12,576 bases of DNA from Clostridiales bacterium (GCA_029267975.1 JAJUHH010000042.1:1-12576); one strand, 5' to 3'; shown: positions 1 to 7,781, counted from the stretch's first letter. The notes: a model not told the origin generated them from the letters alone. Program-made: numbers and translations.

Positions 1-78
1 ATAACAATGACCTTTCTCTTTTTGATTAGTTGGTTAGTGGTGAACTTAATTATATCAAAAACAGGGGGTCATTGTTAT
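1..78. repeat. Nested inverted repeat (long hairpin) at left edge
   Basis: Positions 1-12 (ATAACAATGACC) are the exact reverse complement of 67-78. Inside them, 19-26 (TTTTTGAT) pairs exactly with 54-61, and 28-31 (AGTT) with 43-46, so the whole stretch can fold as one long interrupted hairpin. A T-rich run follows at 79-87. It may be an atypical terminator for a gene lying left of the window, or a small MITE-like element. The outer arm touches the window edge and could be longer. No coding region is visible in it. Confidence 0.5.
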
Positions 79-110
79 TTTATTTTTAAAAACTTAGTAT
101 CCCTTGAAAA

Positions 111-166
111 ATAAAGGTTTTGAAAGAAAAACGGGGTGTCAGATTTGACACTACCGCAACCTTTAT
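111..166 (+). promoter_or_regulatory. Nested inverted repeat upstream of the response regulator
   Basis: ATAAAGGTT at 111-119 is repeated in inverted form (AACCTTTAT) at 158-166. Between them GTGTCA (136-141) and TGACAC (146-151) form a perfect 6-bp stem with a 4-nt loop. The structure ends about 15 nt before the ribosome binding site of the response regulator gene. It could be an operator or a leader hairpin. It contains TTGACA (145-150), but no acceptable -10 box lies at the right distance, so I do not call a promoter. Confidence 0.4.
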
Positions 167-196
167 CGGGGATTTTTTATGAAAGGAGAGCCAGGG

Positions 197-871
197 GTGT
201 ACCTTTTAATTATTGAGGACGATAAGGAGCTATGCTCCATCCTTGAGTATCAGCTTAAGAAAAATCATATTGAAGCGGACTTCTGCTACGACGGAGCGGA
301 TGCGATGTTTTATGCAGGGAAGCAATCCTATGATGTTATTGTATTAGACCGCATGCTTCCCGGTATGGACGGTCTTACCATCCTTGAGACACTCCGGAAG
401 AATAAAATAACGACACCTGTCATTATGCTTACAGCCATGGGAACGTTGAGAAATCGGATTGAAGGTTTGGACACGGGAGCAGATGATTATCTGACAAAGC
501 CCTTTGATATGGAGGAGCTTCTGGCAAGAGTTCGGGCTTTGGCAAGAAGACCGGCGAGAATCGAGAATCTGCAGAAGCTGTATTTTTCTGATTTTTGCCT
601 GGATTGTGGCATAATGAAGCTGATTAAGGAGAAGGAAAGCTGCAATTTGTCCAAACGGGAATGTGACCTTCTGTCTTTCTTTATTAAGAATCAGGGACAG
701 GTTTTAACCCGGGAGATGCTGCTGGACAGGGTATGGGGAGCGGACAGCTATGTAACCGATGGAAATTTGGATAACTTCATCTGCTTTCTCAGGAAACGAT
801 TAAAGTCAGTACATAGTCATGCTAACCTGAAGACAATTAGAAGCGTGGGTTATCAGTTGCTTGAGACCTAG
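197..871 (+). CDS. OmpR/PhoB-family response regulator
   Basis: DNA-binding response regulator of a two-component system; it receives phosphate from the kinase encoded 15 nt downstream and should act as a transcription factor. Counting from the GTG at 197 (224 aa), the receiver domain (about 1-115) shows the acidic pair D8/D9, phosphoacceptor D51 in VLDRMLPGMDG, T79 and the conserved K101 in LTKPF. A linker leads to a winged-helix DNA-binding domain (about 125-222) with the family's LSKRECDLL and TREMLLDRVWG motifs. The ATG at 179 is in frame, but the sequence AAAGGAGAG (about 180-188) is an ideal ribosome binding site for the GTG at 197, and the protein then begins MYLLIIEDD, as expected for receivers. 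A start at 179 would place the binding site inside the gene. Likely target, by position, is the transporter operon at 2387. Confidence 0.95.
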   Translation: MYLLIIEDDKELCSILEYQLKKNHIEADFCYDGADAMFYAGKQSYDVIVLDRMLPGMDGLTILETLRKNKITTPVIMLTAMGTLRNRIEGLDTGADDYLTKPFDMEELLARVRALARRPARIENLQKLYFSDFCLDCGIMKLIKEKESCNLSKRECDLLSFFIKNQGQVLTREMLLDRVWGADSYVTDGNLDNFICFLRKRLKSVHSHANLKTIRSVGYQLLET

Positions 872-886
872 GAAGGCAGAGCTGGC

Positions 887-2167
887 ATGTTTAAAAAGCT
901 AAAAATAAAATTAATCCTCCTATATGGAATAACCTCCAGTGTAATATTAACGATCATCCTGGTGGGCATATCCTTTTTGTACTATCAGCAAAACTATGAG
1001 CAGGAGAAGGCTTTGCTGCAGAAAAATGCCGAGCAGATTGTGGAAAAGGTGACGTCGGATAATATCATTCACGATACCTGGATGCTTCAGATGGAGAAGG
1101 ACAATCATCTCATGGTTCTCATCGAGGAGAATGGCAAGCTTCTTGCGGGTAAGTACCGTACAAGTAAGGATTCCTTAAAGGAGTTGCTTGTGACTGAGAT
1201 AAAGATGCAGGCCATGGAAGAGGGCATTAATCTGAATCGTAAGCCCATGTATTCAAGAAGTGAGAGAACCTCCGTGCTTACGCTGGACCTGGGATTACAG
1301 GGCTCTTATCTTGCGGAAGCGATCGCTATCCCCAAGAAGACCGGATGGCAGAATATAATGGTTTTTTATAGTCCTCGTTCTAATACACAGATCAGCATGA
1401 TCATTCGGATGATCATCATATATTTCATAGGAGTTGCAGCACTTTTTGCCATAAGCTCCCTCTATATCGGAAGGGTCATTCGACCACTGGAGGAGGGACA
1501 AAAGAAACAGAACGCCTTTGTAGCAGCCGCTTCCCATGAGCTTCGCTCACCACTCACGGTGATTAAGACCGGACTTGTATCCATCCGGGAGGATCTTAGC
1601 AAAGCAGACCAATTCCTGTCCCATGTGGAGGGAGAATGCAGCCGCATGTCGAGACTGATTGACGATATGCTCCTTTTGGCAGCAGCAGATGCCAAGACCT
1701 GGGAACTGAAGCCGGAGCAGGTGGATCTGGAGACCTTACTTATTGAATGCTACGATATGGTCTGCATGTGTCTTAATCAAAATCAGGCTGACATAAGCCT
1801 TGATTTACCCCAGAAGACTCTGGGGACTGTGAACGGTGATAAGGAGAGAATTAAGCAGATCTTAACAATTCTGATGGATAATGCAATCAACCATACCCCT
1901 AAGGGCCAGGCCATCCTTATAAAGGCTTATACCCAAAAGCACTTTATTGTCATCGAGGTTGAGGATCATGGGAAAGGGATCTCGGATGAGGATAAGAAGC
2001 ACATATTCGAACGTTTTTATCGTGGAGACCGCTCCAGAAATGATAAGAAGCATTTTGGGTTAGGACTGAGCATTGCCAAGGAGCTGGTGGAGCTGCATCA
2101 TGGAGATATCAGGGTTCGCGATACACAAGGGGGAGGAGCCACCTTTATTGTTCGTTTTCCTTCCTAA
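887..2167 (+). CDS. Membrane sensor histidine kinase
   Basis: Partner kinase of the preceding regulator, 426 aa. Two membrane segments (about 8-32 and 171-195) flank an extracytoplasmic sensor region of about 138 residues that matches no domain I recognise. The cytoplasmic part has the H box SHELRSPLT with phosphoacceptor H217, the N box DNAINH (331-336), the G1 box DHGKGI (360-365), the F box FERF (374-377) and the G2 box GLGL (391-394), so the HisKA and HATPase_c domains look complete and active. Only about 22 residues separate the second membrane segment from H217, too few for a standard HAMP domain, so signal transfer must use a short linker. Ribosome binding site GGAAGG lies just upstream of the ATG, and the gene is followed by a strong terminator. 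The ligand is unknown; the neighbouring transporter suggests an exported or cell-wall-related signal. Confidence 0.95.
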   Translation: MFKKLKIKLILLYGITSSVILTIILVGISFLYYQQNYEQEKALLQKNAEQIVEKVTSDNIIHDTWMLQMEKDNHLMVLIEENGKLLAGKYRTSKDSLKELLVTEIKMQAMEEGINLNRKPMYSRSERTSVLTLDLGLQGSYLAEAIAIPKKTGWQNIMVFYSPRSNTQISMIIRMIIIYFIGVAALFAISSLYIGRVIRPLEEGQKKQNAFVAAASHELRSPLTVIKTGLVSIREDLSKADQFLSHVEGECSRMSRLIDDMLLLAAADAKTWELKPEQVDLETLLIECYDMVCMCLNQNQADISLDLPQKTLGTVNGDKERIKQILTILMDNAINHTPKGQAILIKAYTQKHFIVIEVEDHGKGISDEDKKHIFERFYRGDRSRNDKKHFGLGLSIAKELVELHHGDIRVRDTQGGGATFIVRFPS

Positions 2168-2192
2168 ATATAGTTCATAGAGAATGTTTTAC

Positions 2193-2234
2193 AGCCTGAC
2201 AAGGATGATATCTGCATCCGGGTCAGGCTTTTTT
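2193..2234 (+). terminator. Intrinsic terminator after the two-component operon
   Basis: AGCCTGAC (2193-2200) pairs perfectly with GTCAGGCT (2222-2229) and is followed directly by a run of T to 2234. It lies 25 nt after the kinase stop codon, so it separates the regulator/kinase transcript from the transporter operon. Confidence 0.85.
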
Positions 2235-2241
2235 ATCGTAC

Positions 2242-2327
2242 AGAAAATTTCTATGAATTTTTCTATATAAAAAATATCGAGAAAATCCGCATAATTTTCT
2301 TGCTAAAAATAATAGCCTTGATAAATC
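2242..2327 (+). promoter_or_regulatory. Upstream region of transporter operon with direct repeats
   Basis: TTTCTAT occurs at 2248-2254 and again at 2260-2266, a period of 12 nt (about one helical turn), which is the kind of tandem site used by OmpR/PhoB-family regulators. A 7-bp inverted repeat follows (AGAAAAT 2280-2286, ATTTTCT 2294-2300). A weak promoter can be proposed as TTGCTA (2300-2305) with TAAATC (2322-2327) after a TG dinucleotide, 16 nt apart. The weak core promoter would fit an activator-dependent gene. The repeats are visible; their role is inferred. Confidence 0.4.
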
Positions 2328-2386
2328 CGAATCTTTAAGGTTTTTTAGAGATTTCTTCGCTAATATTTTGGTGAAGGAGTGTATTT

Positions 2387-3256
2387 ATGAGGAAGAAAAA
2401 ATCAAAGCTTCAAAGGCGGGAGACCATAGCAGCCTGGCTCTTTTTGCTGCCCAGCCTGTTAGGGATATCGATATTTATATTGCTGCCCTTCTTAGATGCG
2501 GTCAGAAGATCCTTTTATCAGGCCATGGGCAAAGCGTTCGTAGGACTTGAGAATTATTCTACTGTTTTACATAATGAAGCCTTTTTACTGGCAGCAAAGA
2601 ATACCGGACGTTTTATCCTTACCTGTATACCGCTGCTGCTGATCATAAGCCTGCTCCTGTCGGTGATGGTTGTGGGGCAAAAGCGCTGGGGAGATTTCTT
2701 TAAGGTTTCCTTCTTAATACCAATGGCAATTCCTGTGGCATCCGTAGCCTTACTATGGCAGATATTGTTTCAGAACAAGGGATTGCTGAACCATCTAATC
2801 ATAAAGCTTGGAGGTCAGCCAGTGGACTGGATGAACAGCAACTATGCTTTCGCTATTCTGGTCATCAGTTATCTGTGGAAGAATATCGGTTATGACTGTG
2901 TACTATGGCTATCGGGACTTAGCAGTATACCAAGCTCCCTATATGAGGCTGCAGCCATTGACGGTGCGGGAGGGATTGCAAAATTTCGCTTCATAACCTT
3001 ACCAGCATTGATCCCTACCCTTTTTATCACTGCGGTTTTGTCTCTTGTCAATTCCTTTAAGGTGTTTCGGGAGGCCTATCTGATTGCCGGTAGTTATCCC
3101 CATAGCAGTATCTATATGCTGCAGCACCTGTTTAACAACTGGTTTATCTCTCTCGATGTACAGAAAATGTGCGCTGCGGCTGTGATGCTGGCAGCTACTT
3201 TTGTCGTGTTTGTATTAATGATCTATAGAATGGGGAAAAGCGGGGTGGAAGAATGA
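2387..3256 (+). CDS. Carbohydrate ABC transporter permease, MalF/UgpA type
   Basis: Integral membrane subunit of a CUT1-type (sugar or oligosaccharide) ABC importer, 289 aa, the normal length for short MalF-like subunits of Firmicutes. The N-terminus has the typical basic stretch followed by WLFLLPSLLGISIFILLPF (about 17-35), then about five further hydrophobic helices. The EAA loop that docks on the ATPase is intact: EAAAIDGAG at 187-195. AAGGAG (2374-2379) precedes the ATG at a good distance. The last codons overlap the next permease, so the two are translationally coupled and should form a heterodimer. No ATPase or binding protein gene is nearby; many Firmicutes CUT1 importers share one ATPase encoded elsewhere (MsmX type). 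The substrate cannot be read from sequence. Confidence 0.93.
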   Translation: MRKKKSKLQRRETIAAWLFLLPSLLGISIFILLPFLDAVRRSFYQAMGKAFVGLENYSTVLHNEAFLLAAKNTGRFILTCIPLLLIISLLLSVMVVGQKRWGDFFKVSFLIPMAIPVASVALLWQILFQNKGLLNHLIIKLGGQPVDWMNSNYAFAILVISYLWKNIGYDCVLWLSGLSSIPSSLYEAAAIDGAGGIAKFRFITLPALIPTLFITAVLSLVNSFKVFREAYLIAGSYPHSSIYMLQHLFNNWFISLDVQKMCAAAVMLAATFVVFVLMIYRMGKSGVEE

Positions 3257-4098
3257 AGGGACGAAAGCTATTCTCCTTTGTGCTTCTCTCTCTGATGGTA
3301 ATAATCATATGGTTACCCATATGGATGATGATAACAGGCTCCTTTATGGGTCTTACGGAGCTGACAGAGCGGGTAGGAGCGGTTCTTGGATACGGAGAGG
3401 GATATGCAAGCTGGAGCTTGCTGCCGGATTATCCAACCTTAAAGCCTTATGTAGAGCTCCTGCTGGACTCGCCGGGCTTCTTCCCTATGTTTTGGAATTC
3501 CTGCTTTCAGGTGATCCCCGGGGTTCTAGGGCAGCTACTTATTGCCCTTCCCGCTGCCTGGAGCTTTGCCAGATTTCGCTTTCGGGGAAAGCATGCTCTG
3601 TTCCTGCTATATATCGTGTTAATGATCATGCCCTTCCAGGTTACTATGGTTTCCAGCTATCTGGTTTTGGACCGGTTAAGGCTTATGAATTCACATTTTG
3701 CCTTGATTTTACCTATGATCTTCTCTACCTTTCCGGTATTTATTATGGAAAAAAGCTTTCAAGGCATACCGCTAGCTTTAATTGAAGCAGCCAAAATAGA
3801 TGGTGCCGGAGAGTTAAAGATATTCTTAAACATCGGTATTCCCATGGGAACAGCAGGTATTATATCAGCCAGTGTTCTGGGCTTTCTGGAGGGCTGGAAT
3901 GCAGTGGAGCAGCCGATTACCTTTCTGAGGGATAAGGCCCTTTGGCCTCTGTCCTTGTATCTGCCAAGTATCGCAATCGAAAAGCTGGGAGTCGCCATGG
4001 TAGCTTCTGTCATTACAATGATGCCGGCACTTTTATTTTTCCTATTTGGGCAAAGGTATATTGAGGATGGCATTGTAGCATCAGGAATTAAAGAATAA
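3253..4098 (+). CDS. Carbohydrate ABC transporter permease, MalG/UgpE type
   Basis: Second membrane subunit of the CUT1-type pair, 281 aa. It starts in an ATGA overlap with the upstream stop. A first helix (about 8-29) is followed by an extracytoplasmic loop (30-77) and about five more helices. The ATPase-docking EAA loop is EAAKIDGAGE at 178-187. The segment LMIMPFQVTMVSSYLVLDRL (123-142) is typical of MalG-like proteins. Both coupling loops are intact, so the pair should need a nucleotide-binding subunit in trans. The gene is followed after 35 nt by the adaptor gene, indicating one operon; pairing of MalF/MalG-type permeases with an export-type adaptor is unusual. Confidence 0.93.
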   Translation: MKGRKLFSFVLLSLMVIIIWLPIWMMITGSFMGLTELTERVGAVLGYGEGYASWSLLPDYPTLKPYVELLLDSPGFFPMFWNSCFQVIPGVLGQLLIALPAAWSFARFRFRGKHALFLLYIVLMIMPFQVTMVSSYLVLDRLRLMNSHFALILPMIFSTFPVFIMEKSFQGIPLALIEAAKIDGAGELKIFLNIGIPMGTAGIISASVLGFLEGWNAVEQPITFLRDKALWPLSLYLPSIAIEKLGVAMVASVITMMPALLFFLFGQRYIEDGIVASGIKE

Positions 4099-4133
4099 GC
4101 GAAAATGAGCTGCTGATTAGGAGGGATATTCGT

Positions 4134-6407
4134 ATGGGAAAACCATTGGAGTATATGATAAATCTATTAACCAAGGAGCATCAGCCTGAAAAATCATCCT
4201 TACAAGCCTTGGCAAAGCGTCTGCTGATTGGATTTTTTGTATTAATGCTGTTATTGACGGTGTTATCAAGAGCAGCGGATTCCGTTACGGTTGCTAAGGT
4301 AAGGGTTTCACGCATGAAGAGCAGTGTCTTAAATTACGAGCTTAGCGGGGATGGTACGATTGAGGCGGAAACAGAAGAATATATTAAGCTTTATGAGGGG
4401 GCCAGGATTCAGAGCATTGAGGGGAAGCCGGGACAGTCAGTGAAAGAGGGAGATTTATTATTTACCTATGATCTTCAGGAGCTGGAGGCAATTGCAGAGG
4501 ACCTTAGAAATGAGTATACCATTCTGCAGCTTAATTATAAAATAGGTAGATTAAGTAAGGAAACATTGGAAAGCGCCAATAATGAGGAAGCAGCAGAGAT
4601 AGCCCTAAGGAGAGCAGAGTTTGATCTGGCATTAGCTAAGAAGGATCTGGATGCGGCCAAGAATAAGATTAATGAAAACATCAGTGACAGACTGGAGACA
4701 GCAAAAGAGAACTATACCATAGCCAAGGAAGCTTATGAGACTGCTCTGGAGGACCGGGAATATGCAATTAATAAGGGTAAGCTTGAGCTAACCAAGGCAG
4801 AAGAACCTGTAGAAAAATATAATAAGGCAAGACAGGAGTTGGAGCAGGCGCTTAGGGAATATAGACAGGCAGTGCAAAGCAGCAGCCAAAAGCTGCCTGA
4901 TCCTGTAGAGGAAGATATGCTAAGCTCCATTGACGCAGCGGCCTTGGACCTGAATATCCGAGACGGTGATTTTTACAAAAGCTTCGTAATGATTGATGAC
5001 AGCTATCGCAGCTTTTTAAATACCTTATTTACCGGAAGTGTAAGCTCATATGCAGAGGCCAGCAGCGAGTTGGATGCTCTGTCCAAAGCCAAGGTAAGTA
5101 TTTATAAACAATATTATGGAGAAAAAGAGTATGAAAAGCATGCCAAAGAGATACAGAAGGCAAAAAATGCCCTGGAGCGGGCAAAGGAGGACTATCTCCT
5201 AACCTTTCTCGCTACCATAGAAACTGGGGCGGTCTTAACCTCGGCACAGAAGGCAGCTTGTATGCGTACCTATCAGGATTTATATGATAGCCTGAATGAA
5301 CTGACAGAAAAGGATCAGAAGCTGAATATGGCCTTATCAACTTATGGCTATGCAATCCAAAATAAAAGTGAAGCAGAGATCGAAGCCTCCTATCAGGCCT
5401 TATTCACCCTCCTATACGATGAGGAGAAGCAAAAGGAAGTGAAGACAGCTCAGGAGCTACTGACTGAGAAGCAGAAGGATTTGGCTAAGCTTACCTCGGA
5501 CTGGGATAGAACCGTGGAGAAAGCTGAGAGGGAATTATACAAGGCAAGGGAAGAATATGATCTGGCAGAAGAGGAGAATAATCAGCTTCTGAATAAGACC
5601 TATGATTATTCTGAAGAGACAAGATCCGCAGAGAGTCAATTGGAGGCAGCCAGGCGGAGTGCCGAGGATGCGGCGGATGCTCTGGAGCAGGCGAGAGCTA
5701 ACGATGGGAAGATACAGGCAGCAAATCAGACAAAGGAGGAAATAGATCAACTCAATTTAGAGATCCGTGAACTGGAGCTTAAGGAAAAGGAGGAAGCCTT
5801 AAGCAGGATGGAGGAGTTAATTGACGCTCAGGGTAAGGTCTTTGCTCCTGTTTCGGGTATTTTGCTTCGACTAGAGTTATCGGCCGGAGGAAAGGTAACA
5901 GGTACAGAGAAGGTATCCCTATCGAAGGAGGATTATGGCTTCCATTTCAAGGTTAGGGAAAAGGAAGTAAAGTATCTGGCCATAGGGGATGAAGTTATCA
6001 TAACGCCTCAGAATAGCAGAAAGGGCATCACTGCCAATATTGATAGTATTGGAATGGTAGATTCCCAGGGTATGTCGGAGGTTTCTGCTGCGCTGCCGCA
6101 GGGTGAGTATGGAGAGGGGAGTATTGCATCCTATACCATCTATAAGCATTCAAAGCAGTACCATCAGACCATCCCTCTGCAGGCAATACGAATGGACGCT
6201 AATCAGGTGAATTATGTTCTTGTGGTCAGAGAGAGTAATACAAGCCTTGGAAATGTACTTATAGCATATCGGGTCAATGTGAACGTACTGGAAAAGGATT
6301 TTAGTACGGCAGCAGTGGAGTCTTCCATGGGCTCCAGGGATGAGATTATAATCAGCAGTAACAAGAATATCGAGGAGGGTGACCGTGTTCGGATTTATGA
6401 AGAGTAA
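4134..6407 (+). CDS. Membrane-anchored HlyD/MacA-like adaptor with very long coiled coil
   Basis: 757 aa. One membrane helix (about 30-46) follows a short cytoplasmic tail, leaving the bulk outside the cell. The first half of a lipoyl/biotinyl-like fold is at about 88-112 (GKPGQSVKEGDLLF), then heptad-rich, Ala/Glu/Lys/Leu-rich helix runs from about 113 to 565, broken around 252-300 and 355-375. The second lipoyl half is at 567-592 (FAPVSGILLRLELSAGGKV), followed by a beta-barrel-like region and a MacA-like C-terminal domain (about 600-757, ending NIEEGDRVRIYEE). This order is that of adaptor proteins of RND and MacB exporters, but those are commonly 350-480 aa with a much shorter hairpin. 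AGGAGG lies about 8 nt before the ATG. By family it should bridge a membrane transporter and the cell envelope; in a monoderm the long helix may cross the wall (inference). Confidence 0.85.
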   Translation: MGKPLEYMINLLTKEHQPEKSSLQALAKRLLIGFFVLMLLLTVLSRAADSVTVAKVRVSRMKSSVLNYELSGDGTIEAETEEYIKLYEGARIQSIEGKPGQSVKEGDLLFTYDLQELEAIAEDLRNEYTILQLNYKIGRLSKETLESANNEEAAEIALRRAEFDLALAKKDLDAAKNKINENISDRLETAKENYTIAKEAYETALEDREYAINKGKLELTKAEEPVEKYNKARQELEQALREYRQAVQSSSQKLPDPVEEDMLSSIDAAALDLNIRDGDFYKSFVMIDDSYRSFLNTLFTGSVSSYAEASSELDALSKAKVSIYKQYYGEKEYEKHAKEIQKAKNALERAKEDYLLTFLATIETGAVLTSAQKAACMRTYQDLYDSLNELTEKDQKLNMALSTYGYAIQNKSEAEIEASYQALFTLLYDEEKQKEVKTAQELLTEKQKDLAKLTSDWDRTVEKAERELYKAREEYDLAEEENNQLLNKTYDYSEETRSAESQLEAARRSAEDAADALEQARANDGKIQAANQTKEEIDQLNLEIRELELKEKEEALSRMEELIDAQGKVFAPVSGILLRLELSAGGKVTGTEKVSLSKEDYGFHFKVREKEVKYLAIGDEVIITPQNSRKGITANIDSIGMVDSQGMSEVSAALPQGEYGEGSIASYTIYKHSKQYHQTIPLQAIRMDANQVNYVLVVRESNTSLGNVLIAYRVNVNVLEKDFSTAAVESSMGSRDEIIISSNKNIEEGDRVRIYEE

Positions 6408-7671
6408 AATTATGAATACCAAGATAGTGGTCTTCTTTCTACTGCTTTTTAGCTTGGTCTTTAGCCTATGGGGAATGTCCCTCTTCTATGAAAGCTATAT
6501 CAGAGAACATTATGCATCGGTCAGTATCCGATTAAAATCAGAGCCGGTGACCGCAGGTGTACTGCTGAAGGCCAATAAGAATATAAGGCAGGGAGATGAC
6601 CTGAGTCACAGGACCATAAGCGCATGGAACTGTCTTGAGAACGTGAAGCTGGAATGTGAAGAGCTCTCAAGTTCAGCAAAAGTTGATCTGATTGAGGTCC
6701 TTGGTGATGTGACTAAGGTATATCCGATAGAGCTGCTGCAGGGTAATGTTATATCCTCAGGTGATACAGAAGGCTGTCTGATCGATGAGGCTACCGCTTA
6801 CGAATTATTTCATACTGTGAATGTGTTGGGAAATCTTTTGACCTATAAAGATCAGAGATACAGTGTCAGAGGTGTCCTAAAGTCATCTGAAATGGTCATG
6901 ATAACTCAGGCGCAGGAGGAAGATAAGACCTATACGAATCTGGAGCTAAGCTTTAAAAATCAGGAAAATGCCAAGCAGCTGGCGGAAGAATTTATAAGAC
7001 AATATGGTCTGGCTGATGGGTATTCCATAATTGATGGCTACCTTTTAAGCAGAGGCCTGTCGCTTATTGTACGCTTACCTGCCTGGCTCTTAGGCTTTTT
7101 CCTGGTCTATGATCTGCTTTCCATCTTATATAAGCGCAAAAAGTATCCATTTTACGTCCTGGTCTTAGTGATCATCCTGATTATCTTTTGGCAGCTATTA
7201 TCAAGAATGATGGAATTTGAACTATTTATACCCGAAGAGCTCATTCCTACCAGGTGGTCGGATTTCTCCTTCTGGAGTAATAAATTTATAGATCTAAAGA
7301 ATTGGTTGAAGGATACTTCATACATAATGCCTCATTATAAGGATATAATGTTTAAGCAATATGCAGGACAAAGCTTATTCTGTGCTATGGTAGCAACCAT
7401 AGGCATGGCTGCCTTAATCATTCATGAACGTATCCTATATCTAGGAAATAGAAAGGCTGGAAGCTTCGTGATCATCGCTTTGCTGGAGTGTATTGTGATA
7501 TACCTGCTTTTTATGACGGGCAGGATATTCCGACTTCCAAGGGCCTATCTTGGAATGCCAATCTTCTATATGATTGTCAGGGACTGCTATCAATGGTGTA
7601 GGTTAAAAGCGCAAAATTTATATGTTCGGGTACTGAATAAAGGATTTATTTTGCATAAATTACAGCAGTAA
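6385..7671 (+). CDS. Multi-pass membrane protein with MacB-like extracytoplasmic core
   Basis: 428 aa counted from GTG 6385. I choose this start because AGGAGG (6373-6378) lies 6 nt before it; a GTG at 6379 overlaps that site and the ATG at 6397 is too far. The gene overlaps the adaptor by 23 nt. A first helix (about 12-32) is followed by an extracytoplasmic domain (about 35-220) resembling the MacB periplasmic core: IELLQGNVISSGDTEGCLID (117-136) and LTYKDQRYSVRGVLKS (152-167) match the family's pattern of a 'gain of strand' core. Four more helices follow (about 226-248, 255-274, 329-348, 360-382). This is one more than the four of MacB/FtsX permeases, and I see no clear FtsX domain. No ATP-binding motif is present. 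Likely the membrane partner of the adaptor. Family placement is moderate; substrate unknown. Confidence 0.7.
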   Translation: MFGFMKSKIMNTKIVVFFLLLFSLVFSLWGMSLFYESYIREHYASVSIRLKSEPVTAGVLLKANKNIRQGDDLSHRTISAWNCLENVKLECEELSSSAKVDLIEVLGDVTKVYPIELLQGNVISSGDTEGCLIDEATAYELFHTVNVLGNLLTYKDQRYSVRGVLKSSEMVMITQAQEEDKTYTNLELSFKNQENAKQLAEEFIRQYGLADGYSIIDGYLLSRGLSLIVRLPAWLLGFFLVYDLLSILYKRKKYPFYVLVLVIILIIFWQLLSRMMEFELFIPEELIPTRWSDFSFWSNKFIDLKNWLKDTSYIMPHYKDIMFKQYAGQSLFCAMVATIGMAALIIHERILYLGNRKAGSFVIIALLECIVIYLLFMTGRIFRLPRAYLGMPIFYMIVRDCYQWCRLKAQNLYVRVLNKGFILHKLQQ

Positions 7672-7691
7672 CACTGAGATCATTAATACAT

Positions 7692-7740
7692 AAAAAAAGA
7701 GATCTGTGCGTCTGGTTTCTACGACAGAACTCTATTTTAT
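7692..7740. terminator. Bidirectional intrinsic terminator between convergent operons
   Basis: AGAG (7698-7701) plus TCTGT (7703-7707) plus CGT (7709-7711) pair with ACG (7721-7723), ACAGA (7724-7728) and CTCT (7730-7733), with one mismatch, one bulge and a 9-nt loop. On the - strand it is followed by seven T (complement of 7692-7698), a good terminator for the beta-helix gene. On the + strand the following ATTTTAT is a weaker T-rich tail for the transporter operon. Confidence 0.65.
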
Positions 7741-7781
7741 GTAAGCAGATAGGAGATAGGGAATGTGTACGGATACTTTGC

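Noticed and set aside
145..150. TTGACA as -35 box of the two-component operon
   Set aside because: No -10-like hexamer lies 15-19 nt downstream; the hexamer is better explained as part of the GTGTCA/TGACAC dyad.
179..196. ATG at 179 as start of the response regulator
   Set aside because: It would place the clear ribosome binding site inside the gene and add six non-conserved residues before the receiver domain.
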